A stretch of DNA of 64,000 bases from STC-113 sp964553745 (GTDB lineage Bacteria; Patescibacteriota; Gracilibacteria; BD1-5; UBA2023): assembly GCA_964553745.1 (NCBI GenBank), contig CAZKLD010000001.1, forward strand, positions 1-64,000. The letters are read 5' to 3'. Within the stretch, counting starts at the first letter, position 1. Every line of letters starts with the position of its first letter. Below the pieces are notes generated by a model, which had not been told where the DNA came from, made no database searches, and worked only from the letters and a program-made list of their open reading frames with translations. This document shows positions 1-9,837 of this stretch, in pieces. The position numbers were made by a program, and so were the translations under genes.

Positions 1-538
1 GTGATAGCGGGGTTTGGGGCGGGAACCGTACGCGAAATATATTTATCTGCGACATTCTTCAAGATAGCATTTCCCACCCCAATGCTTTTTGCATACTTTT
101 TTGCATAAAAAAGTCGGATGTTGATATCATTAATGAATAAGGATTAAGATGATGAACGTGCAATGATTAATGAGGTGGATTCCCGATCGAGCCGGGAATG
201 ACAAGATGGATGATGTTTTAATCTTGCTCAACCCCCTTTCAACAAAGGGGGAAATGAAGGGGGATTTTTGAATGATGAATTATCATTAAAGGATTTCTCT
301 CTGCGCTCGAAATGACAAGCTCTCCCCTCGCCCTTAGGGAGAGGGGTCGGGGGTGAGGGCTGCATTAATGACGCTCTCCCCTCGCCCATAGGGAGAGGGG
401 CTGAGAGTGAGGGCAATCTGGGAATGCGGAGCCAGAGAGTATGCCCTGGGGCAGAGGGGCTAGGGGGTGAGGGCTGCATTAATCATTAATTAAATATGGG
501 TTTTAAAGGAAGTACAAAAGAAAAAACATCTTAAGATA
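1..538. repeat. non-coding left edge with GC-rich interspersed repeats
   Basis: No gene with code-25 character (TGA-Gly codons) is visible here. The stretch holds short GC-rich repeats: a G-rich/C-rich pair near 230-270, two close copies of a palindromic unit around 320-358 and 373-412 (core CTCTCCCCTCGCCC), and a degenerate third copy at 441-475 ending in GAGGGCTGCATTAAT. A smaller inverted unit (TCCCGATCGAGCCGGGA) lies near 181-197. Composition is unlike the AT-rich neighbours. Such units are common as intergenic dispersed repeats in bacterial genomes. A short minus-strand reading at the extreme left edge could be a gene end but cannot be supported. Confidence 0.6.
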
Positions 539-539
539 A

Positions 540-571
540 AAAAACATCCTGCTTCAAAGCAGGATGTTTTT
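540..571. terminator. bidirectional intrinsic terminator
   Basis: A 12-bp perfect stem (AAAACATCCTGC / GCAGGATGTTTT) with a 6-nt loop has A-runs and T-runs on both sides, so it can work in both directions. It lies 18 bp beyond the recQ stop on the minus strand and is its likely terminator. Confidence 0.85.
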
Positions 572-588
572 GATGATCTTTAATGAAT

Positions 589-2877
589 CTACATCTTTTC
601 ACGCATTGCCATGTAAGCCTTTATCTCAAAATATGAGACATCCGGACATCAAGAATCTTCCAGTTTGTCTTTGATCGGCTTGAGCTTGATATTTTCAGCA
701 AACATCTCAGGCTCAATGAATTTCTTGATCTTTTCAAGATTTTCAGGATTGACGAGCTTCAATAATTCATCATTCCCTATCCGTCAGTCTTCAAACAGCT
801 TTACAATGTGTCATTCTATCATAACTGCTGACATTTCACGCTCTTTGGCGATTTCTTTGATTGACTTGCCCGCTTCGAATAAGGATAGAGTTTCCGAATA
901 AGTATCTTGGGATGATTTTCTAGGCTTTTCGCCTGATCATATCTTTAGTTTGTCTTTTATCTTTTTGAAGATATTTCATCTGGTCCTCATGGCTACAAAA
1001 GTTTGCAGCAAAGCTTCCTCATTTATGAGGAGTCACTCTAATTTAAGCGACTGCTGTCATTTGTGAGTAAGAGAAAGAAGCGGATATTGTCAGAATGATT
1101 TTTCGATGAAACTCTGGCTTATCAGCGACTCGATCACAGCCTGTACAAGCTCTTTGGAATATTCTCATAAGATTCCATACTTATCATCCTCATCGAGTCT
1201 CCATTCTATGAGTTTTGCGTCTTTGCTTCATTGCAGGAATTTGGCAATGGTATTCAATCAGAATCTGTTGTCGAATTTCTGCACGACATCCATTACTATT
1301 TCAAAAACAGAGAGATTAACCGGATTTTCGATATTTCATTCAAGCATTTTGCTCTTGTCTATGCAATAATCACATTTTCAGCAATTGTCGCCAAGGGACG
1401 ATAGATCTTCTTCGTCTCAGAAATAATCAAGGATGAATCTCTTCCTGCAGCCAGGATAGAATAGAAGCTTCTTTATCTGCTCCAGCTTGAAATACGCCTC
1501 CGTCTTAAGGAGCTCTTGTTTTTTCCAATCGATAAGGACTCCTGAAGAGGCTCTTTTCCCTTGCAATAATGTCAATCATCTTCATCTGAATTCTTCATTT
1601 CACTCGGAACTGTATCATCTTGTGACGATTCAATATTTTTCCAATATCTTAATAATGCTTCATACTCTCATATCAGAGCTGATTTTTGATTCCTTAGCCA
1701 TCACAGCTTGAGTCTTCAATATCTGTTCGCCCTTTCAGCCGCCGATATCAAAATCCTTGTAGAGATAATCATAGAAATCAAGAACCTCATTTTTTGATGG
1801 GTAGGTGTTCTCTATGAAGAATTCTTGGATTTTGGTGTCTCAGTAACTCGCGAGGACAACTCAAAAAGATCTCAGTCAATCCCTTCATGCTCTTCATACT
1901 TCCTGATAATAACTCTCAATGCTTCATGGGAGATTATAATGAATTACGAATCTGATGTCTTTTTTGTCGATTCACATTCAAAAAGCGTTGGTTGCAACGA
2001 TGACTTTTATTTTAGAGCTCATGAAATCATTCTGGATTTTGTCCCTGTCTTCAGTATTCATGGCTCATGTGTACATTGCAGAAGCGATTCATCTGCTTTT
2101 GAGGAAGTCACTTACCTCATCTACAGTCTTCCTGCTTGAACAGTAGACGATTCCCGATCAAGGGGTCTTTGAAATTATTTCAAGCGTTTTTTCCAATTTA
2201 TTGTCTCTTTCGCTGATTTCTCTGACGAGAATTATGATATTTTTCCTGTCGAATCACCTAGTGAATACATTGTAATCAGTAAGTCATAATCTGTCGACGA
2301 TATCTTCTCTGACTTTTTTTGTCGCAGTTGCAGTGAGTGCCATTATAGGAAAATCCTTTCATTGTTTTATCTTTTCGAGAAAGCCCTTGATCTTCATATA
2401 GCTCGGCCTGAAATCATGTCACCATTGACTGATACAGTGTGCTTCATCTATTGCAATGAGTGCTATTTTGCACCTGTTTATGATACTCAAAAAAGCTTCA
2501 GAATTAAGTCTTTCTGGAGCTATGTACAAGAATTTTATAGGATTTGATTCAGAAAAATCAGTCGAATCCAGTTCGTTCAATATCTGATTTTGCTCGCTTT
2601 GCGATATTGTAGAATTGATGACTTCCGCTCTTATCTTAAGCTCGTTCAGCTTATCTATCTGATCTTTCATCAGAGATATAAGCGGAGATATGACTATGGT
2701 CAATCAGGGCATTACCACTCACGGCAACTGATATGTCAGTGATTTTCATCATCATGTAGGCATGAATACCAGCGTATCCTTCTTGTTTACTACGCTATCT
2801 ATTATTTCTTTCTGTCACTCGTGGAAATGTTCCAGTTTAAATACGTCTTTCAACGTATGCTCCAAATTCATCATCAT
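589..2877 (-). CDS. recQ: ATP-dependent DNA helicase RecQ
   Basis: 3'-5' DNA helicase acting in recombination and stalled-fork repair. Read with TGA=Gly the frame is open for 762 aa. Walker A at residues 41-46 reads TGGGKS, with the three glycines encoded by consecutive TGA codons (2746-2754). Further landmarks are SPLISLMKDQ, the DEAH box in AIDEAHCISQWG, and the RecQ zinc-binding Cys set (CRKRFIL followed by CGKCDYC, around 1375-1460). Near the C-terminus a helix-turn-helix of the RecQ-associated HTH_40 type is readable (SIKEIAKERE), in place of a clear HRDC. Three ATGs stand in tandem at 2869-2877; the first is chosen. There is no obvious Shine-Dalgarno. The gene is transcribed divergently from the metallopeptidase gene at 3095. 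Confidence 0.97.
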
Positions 2878-3039
2878 TCGCAATTATTATTAGATATAGA
2901 GTATACTCAGAATATGAAAATATCATATTCTTAATTATTTTATAGGGAAGGAAATAGAAAAATATTGAAAAATCTAAGAAAATCTAATTTCATTATATTT
3001 TTTATTATTTTAATTCAATGCCATTTATCTGTATTATAA

Positions 3040-3067
3040 TTGACTTATTATTCAGTTTCATTATAAA
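3040..3067 (+). promoter_or_regulatory. sigma70-type promoter for the metallopeptidase gene
   Basis: TTGACT at 3040-3045 and TATAAA at 3062-3067 with a 16-bp spacer. The predicted transcript start is about 20 bp before the ATG at 3095. The rest of the 217-bp divergent region is AT-rich and holds a small inverted repeat near 2911-2931 (GAATATG / CATATTC). Confidence 0.6.
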
Positions 3068-3094
3068 TCACAAGTAACATTAAAAAAAATATCT

Positions 3095-4711
3095 ATGAAT
3101 ATGCAAACATGACCTCAAGAGGATGAAAGGGAGAAAGTTGGCGCGGAAGAAAATTCAGAAAATATGCACTTGGATATAAAGCAATATATTATCTGATTGC
3201 TTGGTAAGGAATTTGATGATATTCTCTCGTTAAGAGTTGTATGATTGGACAGATTCATAGAATTCAACGAATTGGCTAATTCCGCATTGAGCTCGATTCT
3301 TATTGAAAAATACAACCTCAACCTCAAAGAGGAGCAATTCAGAGATTCATTCTGCACATCAAATATTTCCACTTTCAATTGAACCGACCAAGAAAGAGAC
3401 CAATTGATGGATCTCATAGAAAGGAAAAAGTCCCTATATCAAGAAATATTAGCAGACTGCATCAGAAGGGGAAATTTCGGATTTCCTGCAGAAGATCTTT
3501 CTGATATCCTGAATCTCATCGGAAGCTGAGTGTTCGAATGGAAAGATTCATTATATAGGGAATATAAAAAGGCTGCTCTAAAATATTCAGCCACTGATCT
3601 GCAAAATGAAATACATTATTGAATACCAGATTGAGATGCGGTGATTTCTTATAAGGAATCCCTGCTTTCCTCTAAGGTTATCCTTAAGAACATCATGAGC
3701 ATCAATGATGACAATATGCGAAGTTATCTATTAGATGCGACTACACTCTCATTGAAGTGAAGCCATATTTACAAAGATTGGATAGATGCAGAGCAAAGCG
3801 AGCTGCATTCCTGGCATAGCGACTGAAAGCTTGTCTTCTTGGCTCCGATGGAAAATTACATTCATAGGAATTTCGTAGATGTCGAATTCATCGTCCTTTT
3901 AAGGGAAAAAATAAGCATCGATCTATCCAGTTTCTCCGAGCTTTCGGCAAAATATTATAATGATCCTTATTGAATGGATAAGATAAAGTCATTTTATGTG
4001 GAAGAGATTCTGAAATGATGAGGAGCTTCATATGGGCAATTTCTAGGGAAATCATTCCCGAATGACATGGAATTGAGACAAAGGTTCGGTACATTCATAT
4101 GAATAGTAAAATGAGAATTCCCGAAGACTTTCGATGAATATCGTCTGAAAATAGCGAAGGTATTCAGCATCGATCCTGATCTTCTGCTAGAAAAAAAACC
4201 TGAAATAGTCGAATGAACTCAAATCGAAACCACATACCATGAATATGGGCATTCTGCCTTCTGAGTGAAAAGCTCCAAACTGGAGGAAACCAAGGCCTCA
4301 CTCTTCTACTGGCTCCACCTTTATGATAAATACATAGAATCTGATCAAGAGCTCACAATGTGAGAAATAAGCAGGCTTATGTATTCATTTACTCTTGATT
4401 TCACAAGATATATCTCCAGAATGAAAGATTCGCAATTCAGGAAATATGTATACACATCTCAGATACTGATGCACCATATGTGCGATTGTTGATTGTTATC
4501 ATATGACAGTGAGAGAAATTGCCTAAATCTCAATCTAGATTGAGATGATGTCATCATAAGATTCAAGACATTGCTCAGGAATCTTGTATGAGTCCTGGAC
4601 ACGATCAAGTCAATCTATGAATCAGATGATAATGCAAGAGAGGGGAAGATGTTAGAATATTACGATAATGAAACGCTTTCTGTCGTAAATGAACTCCATA
4701 AGAATTTCTAA
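3095..4711 (+). CDS. M49-like zinc metallopeptidase (dipeptidyl peptidase III type)
   Basis: A 538-aa protein, intact only with TGA=Gly. Around residues 375-400 it has the zincin motif HEYGH followed by LEETKASLFYW. Established knowledge: M49/DPP III-type peptidases and their Nudix-associated relatives use HExxH or HExxxH plus a downstream EExKA/EECRA segment as the third zinc ligand, which matches the spacing here. The upstream part is helical with no signal peptide or membrane segment, so it is probably cytoplasmic and cleaves short peptides. It is flanked by its own promoter and a strong terminator at 4722, so it is monocistronic. The alternative is another HExxH family with the same EExK helix. 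The family call rests on motif and length only. Confidence 0.7.
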
Positions 4712-4721
4712 AGACAAAATG

Positions 4722-4754
4722 AAAACCCCCACCGATTGCTCGGTGGGGGTTTTT
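4722..4754. terminator. bidirectional intrinsic terminator
   Basis: AAAACCCCCACCGA / TCGGTGGGGGTTTT stem with a 4-nt loop. It sits between two convergent genes (stop at 4711 on plus, stop at 4780 on minus) and can serve both. Confidence 0.9.
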
Positions 4755-4779
4755 CACTCGTTGTTTTGATGAAAACTCG

Positions 4780-6417
4780 TTAAGCGATGACTGCCTTGTC
4801 TCTGGCGAGGTCGTAGTCCAGCTTCTCTTCGGGCGGCTTGTTGGGCACGAAGTTGATTCCGAAGAAGCACATGTAGGGCGTGATGCCGTGCGTCGGGACG
4901 AACCCGGATACAGAGCCGCACATCCCGATGTCTTCTCCATAAGTGCTCGAGATACCCTTGATTGCCGATACGAACGAGAAGAGGTCTCCGGTCAGGCTTC
5001 CGCCGAGGACATTCTTCTTGGTGCCATCAAGGTAGCAGACCTTGATATTCTCGAGGAACATGGCGAAATTGCCGGTCTCGACATCCACCTGCCCGTTCTT
5101 TGATGAAACTTCCAGATAAAAGGGAAGTGTTTTGGCCTCACAAAGCTGCACTATCTGCTGCCTCATATCCTCTAATGAGAATTTGACATGAGACTTGATC
5201 CTCAGGTTTGATACCCTGGGCTCAGGCGGTCGGGCGGTCGGCCTTCCGTCAGGCGTAATACCGTAAAATGTCTCTGCGAGAGCGTGCCCTCCTGGTTCGA
5301 GATTCAGGCGTTCGGATGAATTCCTGTCGGTGAGGAAGCTGGTGACAACTCCTCTGTTGAGCAGACAGACATCCTTGGATCTGGTCCCCTCGTTGTCGTA
5401 CATGTAGCTTGCAACCAGTCGCTTGTTGTTCGGTTCGCAGTAGATGGACATATCCCGGAACGCTTCGAATCGATCGTTATAGCGAGCCAGGTTGGTGCCG
5501 ATCTTGTCCTTGAATACCATGGAGATGTCGTTTGCGATGTAGGAGCCCGAGAACATATGGGCGCCGAGAGCCTCGTGGAAAAGTGTGTGGACTGCTGCCG
5601 GATCCATGAGGATGGGATAACAGCCAGAAGGTATCATCACATAATCGTGGATGTTGTCGAGGACCTGACGGAACTCGGCATTGAAGGTAGAAAAGTCCTT
5701 CTTCATTGCACTTTCGGACTTATAGAGCCTCACGGCGGTCGGCGTAAGCATGGTTTTCTTCGCGGTCAGATATTGGACGAAGGAGTAGTGGGTGCAGTAG
5801 TCGTTGGATTCGATTACAGCCGTTCCGCTCGTGTCGGCAACGACTTTGGTCTTCTTCATGACCACGCACTCGTTTTCGGAATACATGGCATTGGGTATCT
5901 TGTACAGTGCTTTCCCTTCTGCCGCGATCATGTCGAGCGTACTCTGTGAGACGCCTCTTATCGGCTTGGTCTTATCGAAATAGACTTCACCTTTGAACTC
6001 GGGCAGTATGGAATACTTGTTATCCTTGACTCTGGAGATGAAGAAGCTGTCGATGGCGCAGTGGACGAAGGAATAAATCGTCCCCTTGAGGTAGATCTTC
6101 ATGTTTTCCGGGTGGAGAGGCAGATCGTTTTTGCCGTAGGTCTCCTTATAGACCTTCTTTCCGTTCTTGAACCAGAGACAGACGAGCATCGATGCCTCGA
6201 CCGAGTAGATATCCTCTTCCTCGATGAAGCCGTTCTGGAAGTTGTTGAACATGCGCTCAACGAAAATGCAGCTCACGCTCATGTCGGAAATCTGGAACTC
6301 CCTCTCTTCCCCGTCGCTTGCGTCCTCCTTCTTGACCTTCATCCCCTTTGTGTAGGCGATGATATCCTGGATGACAGCCAAAATCCCCTTGAAGTCGATT
6401 GCTTTTTGAGTTTTCAT
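4780..6417 (-). CDS. tldD: TldD/PmbA-family metalloprotease, foreign-looking
   Basis: A 545-aa protein of the TldD/PmbA family, peptidases that process small peptides or modified precursors in the cytoplasm. C-terminal family landmarks are clear: YDNEGTRSKD, LTDRNSSERL, NGQVDVETGNFAMF, LGGSLTGDL and GMCGSVSGFVPTHG. The metal site reads HEALGAH, one residue longer than the usual HExxxH of TldD. The gene stands apart from its surroundings: GC-rich, every glycine is GGN, no in-frame TGA, and a perfect AAAGGAGG Shine-Dalgarno at 6427-6434, nine bases before the ATG. Neighbouring genes use many TGA glycines and lack such sites. It looks like a recent acquisition from a standard-code donor. It would translate correctly under either code. 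Confidence 0.88.
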   Translation of the reverse strand: MKTQKAIDFKGILAVIQDIIAYTKGMKVKKEDASDGEEREFQISDMSVSCIFVERMFNNFQNGFIEEEDIYSVEASMLVCLWFKNGKKVYKETYGKNDLPLHPENMKIYLKGTIYSFVHCAIDSFFISRVKDNKYSILPEFKGEVYFDKTKPIRGVSQSTLDMIAAEGKALYKIPNAMYSENECVVMKKTKVVADTSGTAVIESNDYCTHYSFVQYLTAKKTMLTPTAVRLYKSESAMKKDFSTFNAEFRQVLDNIHDYVMIPSGCYPILMDPAAVHTLFHEALGAHMFSGSYIANDISMVFKDKIGTNLARYNDRFEAFRDMSIYCEPNNKRLVASYMYDNEGTRSKDVCLLNRGVVTSFLTDRNSSERLNLEPGGHALAETFYGITPDGRPTARPPEPRVSNLRIKSHVKFSLEDMRQQIVQLCEAKTLPFYLEVSSKNGQVDVETGNFAMFLENIKVCYLDGTKKNVLGGSLTGDLFSFVSAIKGISSTYGEDIGMCGSVSGFVPTHGITPYMCFFGINFVPNKPPEEKLDYDLARDKAVIA

Positions 6418-6426
6418 ACGAGTGTC

Positions 6427-6434
6427 CCTCCTTT
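6427..6434 (-). promoter_or_regulatory. strong Shine-Dalgarno of tldD
   Basis: AAAGGAGG on the minus strand, nine bases before the tldD ATG. It fixes that start, and it is unusual because most genes in the window have no recognisable ribosome-binding site. Confidence 0.85.
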
Positions 6435-6554
6435 AGGGCATTTGTGTTTTTATATCAGAAGGTGTTAATGATCCGTTTGTCATAGTAGTTTGGATAATAA
6501 GGAATAGTTGCCATTTGTCAATTGTTAGTTTTTATTAATTTGAAACAAAAATAT

Positions 6555-6582
6555 TTGCAATCGATAAATTAATAAATATACT
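6555..6582 (+). promoter_or_regulatory. promoter and possible PadR operator
   Basis: TTGCAA at 6555-6560 and TATACT at 6577-6582 with a 16-bp spacer. Just downstream, around 6594-6603, lies the palindromic core TAGTACTA inside ACATAGTACTATT, a plausible autoregulatory PadR site before the ATG at 6614. The operator role is inference. Confidence 0.5.
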
Positions 6583-6613
6583 ACCTTGTATTACATAGTA
6601 CTATTTATTGCTT

Positions 6614-6943
6614 ATGAACGAAGAAATCATCAAGATAACTACTCAGATGCGCAAATGAATACTTGAATATGCCATTCTTTCGATTATCAAAAGGTGAGAG
6701 GCATATGCTTCCGATATACTTGAAACTCTTAAGAAGAATAAGCTCATTGTTGTCGAGGGTACCCTGTATCCCCTTTTAAGCAGACTTAAGACTGATTGAC
6801 TCATCTCCTACTATTGGATCGAGTCAAAAAGCTGACCGCCAAGGAAGTATTTCAAATTAACCCCAGATTGACTCGAATCTTTAAAAGTTATGGACTCGGC
6901 ATGGCAGGAATTATCACAAGCCATCAATCAGATTATCAACTAA
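6614..6943 (+). CDS. PadR-family transcriptional regulator
   Basis: A 109-aa winged-helix protein. The PadR layout is clear: MRKGILEYAILSIIKRGEAYASDI (recognition region), VVEGTLYPLLSRLKTDGLI (the conserved TLYPLL-RL helix) and the wing SGPPRKYFKLTPDGLESL. Five of its six glycines are TGA. It is 10 bp upstream of a PspC-domain membrane protein. PadR regulators in this arrangement are known to control such PspC/Lia-type envelope-stress genes, so it most likely represses its own operon. Confidence in the family is high; the effector is unknown. Confidence 0.93.
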
Positions 6944-6953
6944 TTATAAAACT

Positions 6954-8426
6954 ATGAAAAAAATAATCATCAATTCAAATGAATTCGAGCTTCCCGATTG
7001 AGCGCATACATTCCTCCAGAGCTATCTTGACAGGACTAAGAAATACATCACTGAGCACAATCTGGAATATTGACTTTATGAAGATATCGAAGAGCGCATA
7101 AGTGAAAAGTTCGTGGGCTATTCTGAGGCGAATTCCATAATAACCGAGAAGGATGTCATTAGCACTGTGAATGAAATCTGAGAGAGTGAAGATATTTTCA
7201 GAGATTATGATAATTACAGCAATCATACCGGACCAAAAGACAAATTCACCTCAGACATCAAAAACTCGTTGAAAAAAACCCTCTACAAGAATCCGAGCGA
7301 GTGAATAATTTTCTGAGTATGCGCATGACTCTGAGAATTTTTCGGAATCAATCCTATCTGGTTCAGGATATTCTTCATCTGATCGCTATTCTTCTTCTGA
7401 ACGTGAATCATTATCTATATCATTCTCGCGATTATCCTTCCGAACAAAAACGAGGATAGGGCTGATATCGAGAAAAACATAAAAAATGCGACCGACAAGA
7501 TAGCAGAAATCGCTCAATGAAGCAATATAAAAGAAGCCACAATAAAAATATGAAGCATACTTGAATCCATTTTCAATCTGGTATGAAAGATAATCTCCGC
7601 CATTTTCTTCTTCTTATTATGAATGTTCATAATGGCTGTGTCTTTGGCAATCCTATTTTTCTGAAGCATGCTTAGAGCCTGATTCGTGCTTGATAATCAG
7701 AATATCTTTGAGTATGTTCCGCAATATGCTTTCTTCTTTTTTGCTATCGCTTGAGTTTGACTATTCATCCTTTCTATAATATCCCTTGCAAAAATCCTGA
7801 AAAGAGAATGAATCGTCTGAGCAAAGATCGTCTTATCCATAATAACTATCGTCGCTTTATCAGGATTCGGCATAATGTCAGCATTCTTTGAGACTGCCGT
7901 AAATTACGCTCAAGAGTACTCCAAACAAAGTGAAATCTCATTTTCTTGAACTTCCTTTTCCTGAAGTGAGGTTAAACTGAATGCAGATCCTGCAATCAAA
8001 AAAATGAAACGGCCTTTCATATGAAATTCAGTCTGAATAAGCCTCTACAAATCAGCAGATTCTGATATCCGCATAAAATCCGATGATTCGATCAGAGCCA
8101 AGAACAACCAGAAATGAGAAGAAATCCTGAGTAAATTGAACCCGCTCACTTGGACAATAGAGAACGGAGCATTGACCTTATCTGCAAAAAATGAGAATTT
8201 CAATTCAATCGTGCCTGTTTCATTCCTGGACAGAGACCTGGAGATATATGTTCCATCAGATAAGCAGCTCGATATTTCCGGCATGGGGGCTTATGATTTT
8301 CATATAAAAAACCTTAAGATATCGGGCGAAGACTGAATGCTATATAATTGACGATACTGTTCAATCTGAAAACTCAAATACTCAGAGCAATATGCCCAAT
8401 TCATCTGTTATCCCGAATTTAGATAA
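6954..8426 (+). CDS. PspC-domain multi-pass membrane protein (ends at a premature TAA)
   Basis: 490 aa up to the first stop. The first part is cytoplasmic and helical. Residues of about 108-170 form a PspC domain (KKTLYKNPSEGIIFGVCAGLG, then two membrane segments and a DUF1707/PspC-like polar end). Further membrane helices follow near residues 200-310, and then an extracytoplasmic beta-rich tail (SDSDIRIKSDDSIRAKNNQ and onward) like the 'toast-rack' domains of PspC/LiaX-type proteins. It lies 10 bp after the PadR gene, so the two form an operon sensing envelope stress. Oddity: after TAA (8424-8426) the same frame stays open for 63 more codons and includes a convincing transmembrane helix, so the gene may be nonsense-truncated. 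Confidence 0.85.
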
Positions 8427-8615
8427 GTCCGCTCATCTTTTCAATTGCAATTCACAGATTTTCCTCTCACCTGGAACAGATTGTATTATGATAATTCCTT
8501 TGACTTCTGAGAATATTCAAGAAAGAATATCTCATATCCTTGAGCAGTTCTAGCAATTCTGGGATTCATTTTGCTTTTGTTGTATTCTTATTCATCTCAT
8601 AAAAGGAAATGATAG
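8427..8615 (+). pseudogene. in-frame continuation of the PspC protein after a TAA
   Basis: The frame continues past the TAA at 8424-8426 to tandem TGA-TAG at 8610-8615. It encodes an extracytoplasmic segment and then a hydrophobic helix (GAVLAILGFILLLLYSY) with a basic end (SSHKRK), exactly what would close a membrane protein of this topology. It has no start codon of its own at a sensible position. It could reflect a nonsense mutation, a sequencing error or, less likely, readthrough. It overlaps the end of the convergent gene at 8551. Confidence 0.6.
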
Positions 8616-9084
8616 TGTCCACCTCGCTCAATATCCTCATTATAAGGGCATATCAAAGAGAAATTTCATCGATATCACTTCTGAATGATTTTTCGCCGAG
8701 GAATCTGTTCAGCTTCTTTATCCATGATCATTTTTTTCAGATAAGCTGATAGAATTTCGACATCATCATTTCGTCATCTACCAGCTGTTTCGTATAGAAT
8801 TGGTGTGCCTTGAGGAAATTATTAAGCGCCTGCATGAATTCTAGGGTATTCGTATAAAAAATATCCACGTATCTCTGCGTGAGCATGTTTCAGTCGTTTA
8901 TGTTGAGAAATTGCCTATTGCCGAGAAGAATGTTCACTTTTTTCTTTTTGTCATCGATAGTCAACTTAATCTTATCTTTTGCAGTCTCATATTTTGCTGT
9001 GAATTCAAGATTTGAGCTGTTCATAATATCGGATATGGTTTTATTCGTTCCTAAATGCGGATTATCACTATTCTGCTTATTCAT
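8551..9084 (-). CDS. uncharacterised protein, 177 aa
   Basis: Not recognised. A soluble, mixed alpha/beta-looking protein with an N-terminal polar stretch, a Lys-rich hairpin region (DDKKKKVNILLG, residues 46-57) and a helical C-terminal half (YVDIFYTNTLEFMQALN, MRILSEVDTIISFYEM). It has no signal peptide or membrane helix. It is intact only with TGA=Gly. A promoter (TTGACA, 16 bp, TATAGT) lies at 9121-9148. Its 3' end overlaps the readthrough tail of the convergent pspC gene. Confidence 0.7.
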
Positions 9085-9120
9085 TATAGTTTCTGAGGTG
9101 ATGACTTAGATTTTAAAGAA

Positions 9121-9148
9121 ACTATAAATAAATAAATGTAATTGTCAA
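9121..9148 (-). promoter_or_regulatory. sigma70-type promoter for the 177-aa gene
   Basis: Minus-strand TTGACA (9143-9148) and TATAGT (9121-9126) with a 16-bp spacer, about 30 bp before the ATG at 9084. Confidence 0.55.
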
Positions 9149-9158
9149 AGAAAAAAAT

Positions 9159-9716
9159 CTATTTTCTTATTATCATTATCCCATCATCCGCATCTATCTT
9201 AAGCACCTCATATCATATCCCCTTCTCTTCAAGATATTCATATAGGCTGATCATCTTGTGCTTAAATTTTATGACATCATCGATTACTATGATTGCTCAG
9301 GATTTTGCTTTTGGCCATGATAATTCCAAGAAATCCTTGCTCCGCCTTTTCATCCCATCAATGAAAATGAAATCAAAGCTATCATCTTCAAGAGTCGGAA
9401 TTATATCCAGGGCTTGTCATAAGACGAGCGTAACATTATCCTGCAGTCAAGCGTTCTCAATATTCTTTATAGCTTGCTCATGGGACAAAGAAGAGAATTC
9501 TATAGACGTAATATGTCAATATTGCTCTGACAGTACAGAAGCGAAACATATTGCTGAGAATCCGTTCGCAGTTCATATTTCCAGCATATTCTTGATATTA
9601 TTCTCTTTCACGAGATTCATGAGGAATTCCGCATTCTCATCTGTTATGTTAGGCACTTCATTAGCCAGCCCGAATTCCCTTAATTCTTTAAGCACTTGAG
9701 TTATTTTTTGATTCAT
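9159..9716 (-). CDS. SAM-dependent O-methyltransferase (class I, COMT-like)
   Basis: 185 aa. The order of motifs is that of bacterial O-methyltransferases: an N-terminal helical cap (VPNITDENAEFLMNLV), SAM motif I (LEIGTANGFSAICFA, with TGA at the first Gly), motif II acidic end (ITSIEF), then SFDFIFIDGMK and SGAIIVIDDVIKF (metal/catalytic Asp pair). It transfers methyl groups from SAM to a small acceptor that the sequence does not identify. It is monocistronic, with a terminator from the next gene downstream at 9792. Length and motif order fit the family well. Confidence 0.9.
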
Positions 9717-9791
9717 ATCAATATTTCATATTACAGTCTGCACATTATATCAAAAAGCCCCATATTGCAAATAAACGATAAAACGACCTAC

Positions 9792-9825
9792 AAAAAACCC
9801 CGAAGAATTTTTTTCGGGGTTTTTT
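9792..9825. terminator. bidirectional intrinsic terminator
   Basis: AAAAAACCCCGAA / TTCGGGGTTTTTT stem with an 8-nt AT-rich loop, 13 bp past the stop of the 794-aa membrane protein gene on the minus strand. Confidence 0.85.
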
Positions 9826-9837
9826 AATTTATGTTTA

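Noticed and set aside
1..120. Possible minus-strand gene end at the left edge (reading ...AKKYAKSIGVGNAILKN...)
   Set aside because: Only about 40 codons, no family recognised, lies in repeat-rich DNA; cannot be supported.
228..479. Pro-rich reading frame over the left repeats
   Set aside because: It is a translation of dispersed repeats and has no code-25 signature or start signal.
8427..8550. Independent small gene after the pspC stop
   Set aside because: No start codon or ribosome site; frame and topology continue the PspC protein.
9142..9699. Long plus-strand frame opposite the O-methyltransferase gene
   Set aside because: Antisense shadow; the minus strand has clear methyltransferase motifs.
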